From Novipirellula galeiformis (GTDB lineage Bacteria > Planctomycetota > Planctomycetia > Pirellulales > Pirellulaceae): a stretch of DNA of 64,000 nt. A program made the position numbers and the translations under genes. The stretch covers positions 434,001 through 498,000 of the forward strand of contig NZ_SJPT01000002.1 of the NCBI RefSeq assembly GCF_007860095.1. The letters run 5' to 3'. Positions 20,915 to 30,431 of this stretch are shown here, piece by piece. Positions within the stretch are counted from its first letter, which is position 1. Each line of letters begins with the position of its first letter. A model generated the notes under the pieces. It was not told the DNA's origin. It searched no databases and saw only the letters and a program-made list of their open reading frames with translations.

Positions 20915-23020
20915 CTAATTTGAAGCTGCGTCCGGAAACGCGATTTTCAACTTTTCGCCCTTGGGGTCTGGAAATTCATTCCGCCATGGCGATTCGCTTC
21001 CCAACAATTGCAATTCTTCGACACGTTCCGCTGCCATCAAGACGAGTTGTGGCATCTCGACAAACTTGCTGACGTTTAACAAGTCGGGGGCATTGCGGTT
21101 TCGTAACGGCAGATCGGTCAAGGCGATTCGCACGATCGGTTCGTGGAAGAGGGATGCGTAGAGCGCCCACGCGGATGCTTCCTCCCCCTGGGCCCGAAGT
21201 TCAATGGATCGCTCGGTGAAAGGGGCTAATGTTTCGATGGCTTGCAAGCCACGAACGACGTCGTAAATTTGCGTGGTCGCAGCGGTTTGTCCAAGCAACA
21301 TGAACCTGCGGCGAATATGGGTGCGTTCCTTGGCGTCACGTGTCCATTCGGTGGGGCCGACGCCACGCGGGACAATGTACACGGTCGGCGAATCGGCCAA
21401 CTCCGTTGTTAACGCTTCCCATTGTTGGCGGTCTGGCGTCACCCCGACGAACGAATTGGGCAAACCGACCGCTAATCCTGGTGCCACGCGTTCCCAGCCG
21501 GCTTGGTCAAGGACGACGACATTGAGCGGCTTGGTGCTATCGGCAGCCTTCGGGACGACAGCCAGCATGGTTAAACGATAGGGTGATTGAGAGGTGAAGT
21601 CGATCGCCGAGATCTTTAGCGAGTCCACTTCCGCTTCCGCTTGGACTTTCACGTCGAGCCCTTCGACGTTTTCCGTAGGCCAACTTCCAAACGTGTGACT
21701 CCGTAGCGAGTGCATCCATTGTTCCCGTTGAGCTAACATTTCCTCGCGGTTGGCACGTTCGTGCTTGGACTCGAATTTAGGAACGAATGATTCATGGATG
21801 TTGGTAACACGTTCATCGGTGGGCAGCGATGCAAAGACTTTCAATTCCTCGACCGAAAAGAGTGGCTTGGCGGGATGTTCAATTAAGGATGAGTCGTTTC
21901 GCAAAAAACGATTCATCCAACGAAACGCGTGAATGCGCAACTCTTGTGTGTCGGTGTGCGGCCCTTGGGTAATGTGCAGTCCGAGATTCTTTCCTTGCCC
22001 GTACAACCGGTAGATGTCACGCACCTTTGAATGCACGTCCACGACCCCTTCCAAAGGAAAGATCCGATCATCATCGGTATTGGAAATTAACAGCGGTCGC
22101 GGAGCAACAAGAGCGGCGACTTTGGCATAGTCCCAGCGGAACGTGTTGACCATGTACATGCAATCGCAATGCCCTTCGACACAGCCGTCCACGATATGGT
22201 TTTGTAGCGACGTGATGCCGGCAACCGGCACGGCCGCTTTGATCCGTTCATCCAACGCCGCGATCCACCACGAGGTGGCACCACCGCCACTGCGACCGGT
22301 GACTCCAAGACGTTCTGGATCCACTTCGCTGCGTGATTGCAAGTAGTCGAGTGAACGGATGCAATTCCATGCTTCGACGCCCGCAGGCGTGTAACCGCGA
22401 TTGTTCCACCACCATTGACCTTTACTATAGGTGCCGTGATGAATGCCTTCGATTTCCCCTAATTGAATCGTATCGACGCTCAAACACACGTAACCGTTGC
22501 GGGCGAACCATGCACCGTGGTGTTGATAGTAAGTTTTGTTTCCGTAACTAATCCCGTCCTTCTTTACCACACCATGGCCACAGACATACAGGATTGCCGG
22601 AAGCGGGCCGTCTTGTTTTGCGGGGCGATAGAGATTTGCCGTCACATAGAGCCCTGGCATCGATTGGAAATGAATCTTTTCCACCACCACATCGTCCGCG
22701 GTCGCCGTTCCCGTAACCACCGGGGAAAGCGGAGTGCGCTCGGGCAACGGTGCGAGTCCTAGCATGTCAAAAAGCTGGCCTCGGTAGACTTCGCGGCGAC
22801 GGGTCCAATCCTCAAGCGTTGTGATGTCGGCGAACGTCTGTGCAGCAATTTCCGCGGTTTGAGCTCGAAAGTACTCGGCGACTAGATCATCGCCAGCCTG
22901 CGTATCGAGGTTCAACTTCGCGGGCGGTGTTGCGGCCGGACTTCGCTTCTCTTCGCCCATACAGGTCGAGACGTGAGCCAGAACGGCGATGGAAAACAAG
23001 AGGAACGTGCGTATCAGCAT
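20915..23020 (-). CDS. Exported alpha/beta hydrolase, acetyl-xylan-esterase-like
   Basis: This is a 701-residue serine hydrolase of the alpha/beta fold, probably a carbohydrate esterase acting outside the cytoplasm. I chose the ATG at 23020 because it starts a good signal peptide (MLIRTFLLFSIAVLAHVSTC) and has GGAG about 8 bases upstream. The longer frame from 23173 would overlap the neighbouring permease gene. The nucleophile elbow GRSGGG follows a GYTPAGVEAWNCIRSLDYL helix. The likely acid is in SNTDDDRIFP and the likely histidine in QGPHTDT, so the triad looks complete. The fold resembles the Abhydrolase_7/acetyl xylan esterase group common in planctomycete polysaccharide loci. The C-terminal third (about 430-701) is a second alpha/beta-like domain without an obvious serine motif and may be degenerate. 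Confidence 0.8.
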   Translation of the reverse strand: MLIRTFLLFSIAVLAHVSTCMGEEKRSPAATPPAKLNLDTQAGDDLVAEYFRAQTAEIAAQTFADITTLEDWTRRREVYRGQLFDMLGLAPLPERTPLSPVVTGTATADDVVVEKIHFQSMPGLYVTANLYRPAKQDGPLPAILYVCGHGVVKKDGISYGNKTYYQHHGAWFARNGYVCLSVDTIQLGEIEGIHHGTYSKGQWWWNNRGYTPAGVEAWNCIRSLDYLQSRSEVDPERLGVTGRSGGGATSWWIAALDERIKAAVPVAGITSLQNHIVDGCVEGHCDCMYMVNTFRWDYAKVAALVAPRPLLISNTDDDRIFPLEGVVDVHSKVRDIYRLYGQGKNLGLHITQGPHTDTQELRIHAFRWMNRFLRNDSSLIEHPAKPLFSVEELKVFASLPTDERVTNIHESFVPKFESKHERANREEMLAQREQWMHSLRSHTFGSWPTENVEGLDVKVQAEAEVDSLKISAIDFTSQSPYRLTMLAVVPKAADSTKPLNVVVLDQAGWERVAPGLAVGLPNSFVGVTPDRQQWEALTTELADSPTVYIVPRGVGPTEWTRDAKERTHIRRRFMLLGQTAATTQIYDVVRGLQAIETLAPFTERSIELRAQGEEASAWALYASLFHEPIVRIALTDLPLRNRNAPDLLNVSKFVEMPQLVLMAAERVEELQLLGSESPWRNEFPDPKGEKLKIAFPDAASN

Positions 23021-23144
23021 GGTGTCTCCGAGGAAGGGTAGGATCGAGGGGGATAGCAAGGGAGTGTGTCCCCGAGTTGGGCACACGGCGGGCACGTGAC
23101 GCGGTGGGCGAATTCCAGATCCCCAAGCATCGAGAGGGGCATCG

Positions 23145-24692
23145 TTAGTGGAATCGTGACACCATCTTATCATGCCGGCGACGGACGTGCGTGGCGGTGA
23201 TCAGGATCATTAAACAGACTAGTCCTAGATACCATGCTGCCAAGGCAGCTTCTTGGTACCGAGCGCCGCTGTGCAAGAGCCCAAACAACCGTGTTCCCAC
23301 GGTTGAAACGCCCGGCGGGGCGACTGGCAATGTGACCGGAACGTCGCCCGAAGCGACGATGCCCGCGGCGATCACTGAAATCAACAGACTTGTCGCAAGC
23401 AAGGGACGGTCAATTTGCCAAATACGACGGCTCAAAGTCGATTCGAGTTTGACGCTTTCCAATACATGCTCTGGAATCCCACGATACCCCGATCTCAATA
23501 TCCAGTAGGCAATCGTGGTCGCACGAACCGAAATGGCGAGTACGGTCGGGATGATTGTCGTTTCGTAGAGAAACCTCGATCCCGGAAAAGGAACCTGAAA
23601 CAACGAGACGACTGCCATCCCAATGATTGGCCCGGGGATGCAAAACAGCATGACCGATATCACGTCGATCATGGTTTCGGCTCGCCGGTGCTGGCGTCCG
23701 ATCGCGGCGAGCGGCCAAGCAAACGCGGTGGCCAAGAGCCCCGTCAACCCGCCAAGCATTAGGGTCCATTGATACTCCGACGCAAACGTGCGTGGCGCCA
23801 CGACGAGCTCGTGTATCGCTCGCGACCATGACCAATGCGCCGAGCGATTTCCACCTTCGACGATGACATCATGTCCCAATTTTCCAATCAATCCAGCGAT
23901 CGGAATGGCAATGATCAACAACAGCGCCAAGAACAAGATTGCAACCGCAACGTAGGTGATCCAACGTGAGGGACGCTCCGAGACGCTGCCCGACGCCCAA
24001 CCATCAAACTGCACCGCGCCCGATTCCGATCGTAGCGATCGCATCTTGCTAAGCAGAACCGTGATCAATGCGAACGCGAAGCACATTGGTAACGCGAGCG
24101 TCACCATGATCGACGTTAAATTGGGGTCGATCGCGTACCTCAAATAAAAGGCATCGGCAATCGTTCGATATCCGTACAGATCGACCACCGTCATTTCGGT
24201 TGCCGCCAGCGCCGCGTTGAGAATCGTCGCGGAGAGAATCCAAGGCCAAGCCAGCGGCAATTGGACCGTCCACCAAATACGCAGCGGGGGGGCGTCGAGC
24301 GAGGCACCTTGCAATAGCGACTGCGGCACCAGTTGGGTCCCGTACCAAGTTGCGAGGGTGACAATCGCGGAACCGAAAATACCATGGATCCAACCGCACG
24401 CGAACAGTCCAGCAAAGCCCGGGACCCAACGCGTTGCCGTTTGGCTCAGTGACAGCCACCCAAATTTTCCCGCGGTCGCCTCCCACGCTGCGGCGTGCAG
24501 GATCATCGGAGTAGCAATCGCGACGACCATCAGCAACAAAAATAGCTGAGTGATTTGTGGGGCGGGTTTACGGTGCCGCGCCAAAGTCGTTGCCGCCCAC
24601 GCCGCAGGGATCCCCAGGGCTAAAGAACTAACGATTGTGACGGTTATTAGCCGCAAAGTCGGTAAAAGCGGTTCCCACCAATTCAAAGACAA
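23145..24692 (-). CDS. ABC transporter permease, fused two-domain (FbpB/ThiP type)
   Basis: This 515-residue integral membrane protein has about 12 predicted hydrophobic segments in two homologous halves. Each half carries an EAA-like cytoplasmic loop that would contact the ATPase: QGASLDAPPLRIWWTVQLPL in the first and ESVKLESTLSRRIWQIDRPL in the second. This organisation is typical of iron(III), thiamine or related small-molecule importers. No ATP-binding or solute-binding protein gene is adjacent: downstream is the esterase and upstream is a divergent kinase gene. The substrate is therefore unknown, and the partners must be elsewhere or have been lost. The start is ATG (MSLNWWEPLLPTL), followed directly by the first membrane helix. 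Confidence 0.85.
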   Translation of the reverse strand: MSLNWWEPLLPTLRLITVTIVSSLALGIPAAWAATTLARHRKPAPQITQLFLLLMVVAIATPMILHAAAWEATAGKFGWLSLSQTATRWVPGFAGLFACGWIHGIFGSAIVTLATWYGTQLVPQSLLQGASLDAPPLRIWWTVQLPLAWPWILSATILNAALAATEMTVVDLYGYRTIADAFYLRYAIDPNLTSIMVTLALPMCFAFALITVLLSKMRSLRSESGAVQFDGWASGSVSERPSRWITYVAVAILFLALLLIIAIPIAGLIGKLGHDVIVEGGNRSAHWSWSRAIHELVVAPRTFASEYQWTLMLGGLTGLLATAFAWPLAAIGRQHRRAETMIDVISVMLFCIPGPIIGMAVVSLFQVPFPGSRFLYETTIIPTVLAISVRATTIAYWILRSGYRGIPEHVLESVKLESTLSRRIWQIDRPLLATSLLISVIAAGIVASGDVPVTLPVAPPGVSTVGTRLFGLLHSGARYQEAALAAWYLGLVCLMILITATHVRRRHDKMVSRFH

Positions 24693-24819
24693 GATCTCCT
24701 AGCGAACAACGAATGGTTTCTTATATCTTCACATTAGAATCGGGGGAAGGTAACCACGTCCAATCTGCAACTCAGAATCGTTCCCCCTTTCTCTCCCCCT
24801 TTGCCGTCCTGATTTGTCA

Positions 24820-26550
24820 ATGAAGATCACCGCCATCCCCCAGCTCTATCGCAATTTGAAGCGATGGCGAGAGATCTTGACGGTGCTGCGTCGCTACGGG
24901 CTGGCCGATTGGCTGAGCCGATACCAGAGCTTGCCGTTTCGCGATAGCTTCAAAGACGCTAGCGGTGTGCCGCTGTCGCAGTACTCGAGCGAAGAACGCG
25001 TCCGCATGGCGCTGACGGATCTGGGGCCTACGTTCATCAAGCTAGGCCAGATGTTGGCGGCGCGACCCGATATCGTCGGTCCGCAACTCGGGCAGGAACT
25101 AAAGCGTTTGCGGGCTGATGTTCAGCCCGATGCGATTGAAAAAGTCCGTGAGACGCTTACCAAGGAACTCGGCGCTGAGTACTTGAAACAGTTCCAGTTC
25201 ATCGATCCTATTCCATTGGCCACTGCTTCGATCGGACAAGTCCATCGTGCCACGTTGAATGACGGTCGCCGCGTGGTGATCAAAGTTCAACGCACCGATA
25301 TCGAACGAACCGTTCGCCAGGATATGGAGGTGCTCGGCGGTGTCGCTCAGTTGGCCGAACGGGTCGAAGGCTTCGCCGTTTGGGGACCCTGCCAAATTGT
25401 GGCTCAGATGTCGACGATGCTGCAGCGAGAGCTCGACTTCGGACGCGAACGACAAAATCTAGAAGTGTTTGGCGAGATGTTGGCCTCGCAAAGTGAACAT
25501 GTGGTGATCCCCAAGCCGATTCGTGAACTGTGCACCCGCCGCGTGCTTGTCATGGACGAATTGGCCGGTGAACCGCTTTCGAGCGTGCTCTCGGACGCTC
25601 ACCAAGATCGTCGCCAACTCACCGGCAAAGTCAGTGCCGCCAGCAACCCACACCATCTGTCGGAATCGATCGCCCGAATCTATTTGACGATGATCTTTGA
25701 TGAAGGGCTCTTTCACGCGGACCCGCACAGCGGAAATCTGTTGCTTCTCGATGATGGTCGTTTGGGGATTCTCGATTTTGGCATGGTCGGGCGAATCGAC
25801 GAAACGCTTCGCGAAACCATCGAGGAAATGATGGGGTGTATTGCGACCGGGGACCAGAATCGATTGACCCGTTTGATTCGTAGGATCGGCGACACGCCGC
25901 CGACGCTTGACGAATCGCTTTTGGCAATCGATCTGGCTGAGTTTGTTGGCACCTACGGTCGACAACACCTCAGCGAGTTTGATCTCACGGGAGCACTCAA
26001 TGAGCTGAGTGACATTTTGCATCGCCATGCCATCCAATTGCCAAGCCAATCGGCATTGCTATTGAAAATGTTGATTTCGCTCGAAGGGACTTTCCGAGAA
26101 CTTGGGGCAAGTTTCGATTCGCTGGCAATCGTCCATCAATTTGTGCGAAAATCGATGCTCCGTCGTTTGAGTCCGCGACGGCGGATTCGTCAAGCACGAC
26201 GCATCTACCTCGAAGCTGAACATTTTCTCGAGCTCGTGCCGGATGAGGTCCTCACGCTACTGCAGCAAGCTCGCCGCGGGGAAATGCGATTGACGCTGGA
26301 ACATCAACGCCTCGGTCCGACCGTGAACCGAATGGTGCTGGGAGTTATGGCGAGCGCCGTGTTCTTGGGATCCTCCCTCTTGTTAGCAATGAAAGTCCCC
26401 CCGCTTCTGTTCCCCGAAAGAAATTTTTTGGCGATGCACGAGATGAGCATTTTGGGAATGCTCGGGATCCTCGCCAGCTGTTCTGTGATGATGTGGTTGT
26501 TATTGGCGATCAATCGCAGTGGGCATTTAACACGGAATAATGAGGACTAA
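24820..26550 (+). CDS. ABC1/UbiB/AarF-family atypical protein kinase
   Basis: The 576-residue protein belongs to the ABC1 (ADCK/UbiB) family, whose members support quinone lipid biosynthesis or lipid homeostasis. Visible hallmarks are the KxGQ motif (TFIKLGQMLAARPD), the invariant lysine region (VVIKVQRTDIERTV), the metal/ATP site HADPHSGNLLLL, and the DFG-like ILDFGMVG. Two hydrophobic helices at the C-terminus (about 500-525 and 540-565) anchor it in the membrane, as in UbiB. I prefer the ATG at 24820; a TTG two codons upstream (24814) would add only Met-Ser. The gene is divergent from the ABC permease, sharing a 127-bp intergenic region, and is followed 80 bp later by an exported cytochrome. 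No ubiquinone or menaquinone gene is nearby. Confidence 0.9.
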   Translation: MKITAIPQLYRNLKRWREILTVLRRYGLADWLSRYQSLPFRDSFKDASGVPLSQYSSEERVRMALTDLGPTFIKLGQMLAARPDIVGPQLGQELKRLRADVQPDAIEKVRETLTKELGAEYLKQFQFIDPIPLATASIGQVHRATLNDGRRVVIKVQRTDIERTVRQDMEVLGGVAQLAERVEGFAVWGPCQIVAQMSTMLQRELDFGRERQNLEVFGEMLASQSEHVVIPKPIRELCTRRVLVMDELAGEPLSSVLSDAHQDRRQLTGKVSAASNPHHLSESIARIYLTMIFDEGLFHADPHSGNLLLLDDGRLGILDFGMVGRIDETLRETIEEMMGCIATGDQNRLTRLIRRIGDTPPTLDESLLAIDLAEFVGTYGRQHLSEFDLTGALNELSDILHRHAIQLPSQSALLLKMLISLEGTFRELGASFDSLAIVHQFVRKSMLRRLSPRRRIRQARRIYLEAEHFLELVPDEVLTLLQQARRGEMRLTLEHQRLGPTVNRMVLGVMASAVFLGSSLLLAMKVPPLLFPERNFLAMHEMSILGMLGILASCSVMMWLLLAINRSGHLTRNNED

Positions 26551-26699
26551 TCGCTCTCGAACCGCGTTTCTAATACGCATATAATGAATCGATCCCTCCC
26601 CAACTCCTTTTTTCCTACCAGCGAGAACGAATGATTTCCATCGTTCGAAACCCGATGACGGCGATCGATGCCGCGTTCCACTGGGGTGTCACGAATTCG

Positions 26700-29006
26700 A
26701 TGACCACAAATCCAGTTCGCCGTTTTCTTTGTTGGCTCGCCCTGGCCACGCTCACAATCGGTGTTCCGACTTCAGCGACCGCAGATCAAGCCAGCCACGA
26801 AGCGACGTTCCGCGATGCGCTGCTGCCGCTATTGCGCACCTACTGCTTTGATTGTCATGATTCGGGGACTGAGCTCTCCTTGGTTGACGATGACTCGGCG
26901 GCCAAGATGCAGATGAATCGCGAGCTTTGGAAACGAGTGATCGCCCAAGTTCAACTTGGCAGCATGCCACCCGAAGATGGCGAAACGATGGACGCCGCGA
27001 TTCGCCAGCGGATGGTTAAGCTGCTGGATGAAACGGCCAACGCCGTTGATTGTGTCCAGAACCCCAATGCCGGCAAAGTCGTCTTGCGACGATTGAATCG
27101 GGCGGAATACCGAAACACCATCAAAGATTTGCTGGAGGTCGACTACGAACCCGCCCGCGGATTTCCCGGCGACGATGTCGGCTACGGGTTTGACAACATT
27201 GGCGATGTTTTGTCCTTGCCACCTATTTTGTTGGAGAAGTACCTCGATGCGGCGGAAGCCATTTCCGGTCAAGCGATCGTGACTCCGTTGCCACCACGCA
27301 TCTACGAACTTGAGGTGCCCGCCACCTCCTTGAAGGGAGCGGAGAAACTTTCACGTGGCAATCGCGTCTCGATGTCCAGCAAAGCCACCGTGTCGTTGGA
27401 ACTCGATGTCCCGTTCACCGGTGAATACATTTTGACGATTTCGGCGAGCGGTGACCAAGGCGGCGATGAACCAGCGAAAATGCAGGTCGACTACGGTAAA
27501 GTGAACCGTGTGATCGACGTCCCGGCAACCCGCTCGGAAAGGTACGAAGTCCCATTTCGGCTTGCGCGCGGAACACGCAAAATTGACATCACGTTTATCA
27601 ATGACTTTTATATCGCCGGAAAAGTCGATCGCAATTTGCATCTTTACCACGTTCATGTCTTTGGAACAGAAACGGAAGACGCGACGGAAGTGGTGTCCGA
27701 AAGTGATCTGCCCCCGATCCATAAAAAGATCTTGTTCACGCGGCCGAGCAAAACGGTGTCACCCGAGCACGCGACGGCCCAAGTGATCGCTCCGCTGGCC
27801 AGTCGGGCGTTTCGGCGACCCGCCACGAAAAATGAAGTCATGCGACTGACGCAATTGGCGTCCCAGGTCCGCTCCGACGGAGCAAGTTTTGAAGAGTCGA
27901 TTCAAGTGGCTCTGCAAGCGATCTTGGTTTCACCCCACTTTTTGTTCAAGGTCGAACAACACGCTACACCCGATCCGTCGGGGGAATTGCCGCGAATCAA
28001 TCAATATGAATTGGCCACTCGGATTTCGTATTTCCTGTGGAGCAGCATGCCCGATGACGAGTTGTTGTCGATGGCGCATCAAGGAAAACTCCATGATCGC
28101 CGAGAATTGCTGCGCAAGGTGGGCGATATGATTGTCGACCCACGATCGAATCAGTTCATCGAGAATTTTGCGGGCCAATGGCTCCAGCTTCGAAATTTGG
28201 AAACGGTGGATCCTGATGCGAGCGAATTCCCAGCATTCAATGACGAGATCCGTCAAGCGATGAGGCGAGAAACGCTGACGTTCGTTGCCGCGGTGATGCG
28301 TGAAAACCTACCGGTGACGTCGCTACTCGACGCAGACTTCACCTACTTGAACGAAGAACTGGCGGCCTTCTACGGCGTGGCCGGAGTGACCGGTAGCGAA
28401 TATCGCAAAGTCTCGCTCGCAGGGACTCCACGGGGTGGGTTGTTGACGCATGCGAGTGTGTTGACTGTGACCAGCAATCCGACTCGCACCAGTCCCGTGA
28501 AGCGGGGGAAATGGATCCTCGACAATTTGCTCAATACGCCTCCTCCCCCAGCACCGCCAAACGTGCCCGAATTGGACAAGGGCAAATTGAGCGGCACGCT
28601 GCGTGAACAAATGGAACAACATCGTTCGAATCCCGCCTGTGCGGCCTGTCATAATATGATGGATCCGCTCGGCTTTGCACTAGAAAACTTTGATGCCATC
28701 GGTCGCTGGCGAACGAAGGATGGAAAGGACACGATTGACGCTTCGGGGAAATTACCCGATGGCACTCAGTTCAATGGCGCTGACGATCTTCGGCGCGTGC
28801 TGTCCAAAGAACGCAGTGAGCAATTCGTTCGTTGTTTGGCAGAGAAGATGCTGATCTATGCGACCGGGCGAGGAACGGAATATTATGATCGATGTGCAAT
28901 CGACGCGATCATGGCGGAAATGAAAGAGCGAGACAATCGCTTCGCCTACCTGATTTCCGCAATCATCCAAAGTGAACCCTTCCAACGGCAAGGATCACGC
29001 GAATAG
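26700..29006 (+). CDS. Exported planctomycete cytochrome, DUF1587/1595/1592/1588/1585 architecture
   Basis: This 768-residue exported protein has the multi-domain architecture known from planctomycetes. An N-terminal PSCyt1-like segment carries a heme c motif (CFDCH, about residue 49). DUF1587 (RRLNRAEYRNTIKDLL), DUF1595, DUF1592 (RISYFLWSSMPDDELL) and DUF1588 follow. DUF1588 contains a second heme motif (CAACH, about 647) before the conserved 'MDPLGFALENFDAIGRWR'. DUF1585 ends the protein. I chose the ATG at 26700 because it begins a normal signal peptide (MTTNPVRRFLCWLALATLTI); an in-frame ATG at 26631 would add 23 residues. The role is thought to be periplasmic electron transfer or oxidation, but no substrate is established. 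The next gene, 61 bp downstream, encodes the DUF1552 partner usually found beside this family. Confidence 0.88.
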   Translation: MTTNPVRRFLCWLALATLTIGVPTSATADQASHEATFRDALLPLLRTYCFDCHDSGTELSLVDDDSAAKMQMNRELWKRVIAQVQLGSMPPEDGETMDAAIRQRMVKLLDETANAVDCVQNPNAGKVVLRRLNRAEYRNTIKDLLEVDYEPARGFPGDDVGYGFDNIGDVLSLPPILLEKYLDAAEAISGQAIVTPLPPRIYELEVPATSLKGAEKLSRGNRVSMSSKATVSLELDVPFTGEYILTISASGDQGGDEPAKMQVDYGKVNRVIDVPATRSERYEVPFRLARGTRKIDITFINDFYIAGKVDRNLHLYHVHVFGTETEDATEVVSESDLPPIHKKILFTRPSKTVSPEHATAQVIAPLASRAFRRPATKNEVMRLTQLASQVRSDGASFEESIQVALQAILVSPHFLFKVEQHATPDPSGELPRINQYELATRISYFLWSSMPDDELLSMAHQGKLHDRRELLRKVGDMIVDPRSNQFIENFAGQWLQLRNLETVDPDASEFPAFNDEIRQAMRRETLTFVAAVMRENLPVTSLLDADFTYLNEELAAFYGVAGVTGSEYRKVSLAGTPRGGLLTHASVLTVTSNPTRTSPVKRGKWILDNLLNTPPPPAPPNVPELDKGKLSGTLREQMEQHRSNPACAACHNMMDPLGFALENFDAIGRWRTKDGKDTIDASGKLPDGTQFNGADDLRRVLSKERSEQFVRCLAEKMLIYATGRGTEYYDRCAIDAIMAEMKERDNRFAYLISAIIQSEPFQRQGSRE

Positions 29007-29067
29007 CCTTGTTTGCGTTGCCGTTAAGTTACAAACGCTTCCCTTCTCTTAAACGAGTCGATCTCAC

Positions 29068-30417
29068 ATGTTAAATTCACTCTCTCGGCGGACGATCTTA
29101 CGTGGTGTTGGCGCGTCCCTTGCGTTGCCGTTATTGGATTCGATGTCGTCGACTCGCTTGCTAGCGGCCACCTCCACCGCGGCGGAGGTGCCATTGCGGA
29201 TGGGATTCTTTTACGTTCCCAATGGGATGCACATGCCCGATTGGAAACCGCAAGAAGAAGGGGATGGTTACGCGTTGACGCCGACCTTGGAACGATTGGC
29301 CGAGCATCGTTCAAAGTTCAATGTGTTGACCGGTTTGACGCTCGATGGCGCAGCAGCGCACGGCGACGGAGGAGGCGACCATGCGCGTAGCGTGGCAGCG
29401 TTCCTTACCGGAGCTCATCCGAAGAAGACCAACGGGGCTGACATTCAAAACGGTGTCTCTGTCGATCAGGTCGCCGCAGAACAAATTGGCAGTGCATCGC
29501 GTTTCGGTTCCCTCGAATTGGGCTTAGAGGCGAGTGCCCAGGCCGGCAACTGTGACAGCGGTTATAGCTGTGCCTACGCGTCGAATATGTCGTGGCGTGG
29601 CCCCACCAATCCCATGGCCAAAGAGATTGATCCGGGGGCCTTGTTTGATCGCTTGTTCGCCGGGCAAACCGCTAAGGAAACCCGACGCGCTCAAAGCGTA
29701 CGTGAAAAGTACCGAAAGAGTGTGCTTGACTTTGTACTCGAAGATGCCAAGCAACTTCATCAAACGTTGCCTGCAATCGATCGCCGCAAACTCGATGAGT
29801 ACCTGTATTCGGTGCGTGACGTTGAAAAACGCCTCGCCGGTGCGGACCGCCTCACGATCTCCGAAGACGGGGTCCCCGATTACCCGCGTCCCAGCGGAGT
29901 ACCGCACGAATTGAAAGAGCACGCCGAGTTGATGATGGACATGATTGCGTTGGCAATTCAAACCGATAGCTCGCGGATCATCTCGTTCATGTTTACCAAC
30001 GCGGGCAGTAATCGCAGCTATCCTGAAATTGACGTCAAGTCAGGCCATCACGAATTGTCGCATCACGGCAAGAGCGAAGAGAAGCAAGCTCAGATCGCAA
30101 AGATCAATCGCTTTCATTTGGACCGCTTCAATTACTTGCTGACGCGGTTGAGCTCCCTTAGCGAGGGCAATGGGACGGTGCTCGATCATTGCATGTTGGT
30201 CTACGGCAGTGGAATCAGCGACGGTGATCGCCACAACCATGACGACTTGCCCATTTTGTTGGCCGGCAATGGCGGCGGACGAATCAAAACCGGCCGACAT
30301 ATCCGTTATGAAAATCGCACTCCACTTTGCAATCTGTATTTGTGGATGCTCAAAGAAATGGGCGTCAAGGCGGACAAGTTTGGCGACAGCAATGCGGTCT
30401 TGCCAAACCTAGCATAG
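29068..30417 (+). CDS. DUF1552 (HXXSHH) exported protein
   Basis: The product has 449 residues. The N-terminus carries a twin-arginine-like signal (SRRTILRGVGASLALPLLDS), so export in folded form is likely. The family signature HXXSHH is seen as HELSHH at H328-H333. It lies between a segment predicting a metal-rich or redox-type fold (MFTNAGSNRSYPEI) and a C-terminal 'YGSGISDGDRHNHDDLPILLAGNGGG' that resembles sulfatase/alkaline-phosphatase-like cores. DUF1552 proteins almost always accompany DUF1592-type cytochromes in planctomycetes, as here, and the pair is probably co-transcribed. The biochemical function is not known to me. Confidence 0.88.
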   Translation: MLNSLSRRTILRGVGASLALPLLDSMSSTRLLAATSTAAEVPLRMGFFYVPNGMHMPDWKPQEEGDGYALTPTLERLAEHRSKFNVLTGLTLDGAAAHGDGGGDHARSVAAFLTGAHPKKTNGADIQNGVSVDQVAAEQIGSASRFGSLELGLEASAQAGNCDSGYSCAYASNMSWRGPTNPMAKEIDPGALFDRLFAGQTAKETRRAQSVREKYRKSVLDFVLEDAKQLHQTLPAIDRRKLDEYLYSVRDVEKRLAGADRLTISEDGVPDYPRPSGVPHELKEHAELMMDMIALAIQTDSSRIISFMFTNAGSNRSYPEIDVKSGHHELSHHGKSEEKQAQIAKINRFHLDRFNYLLTRLSSLSEGNGTVLDHCMLVYGSGISDGDRHNHDDLPILLAGNGGGRIKTGRHIRYENRTPLCNLYLWMLKEMGVKADKFGDSNAVLPNLA

Positions 30418-30431
30418 CCATGTTGCATGGC
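30417..30431 (+). terminator. Small hairpin at the end of the DUF1552 gene
   Basis: GCCATG-TTG-CATGGC forms a perfect 6-bp stem that begins at the last base of the stop codon. No T-run follows, so termination activity is doubtful. Confidence 0.25.
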
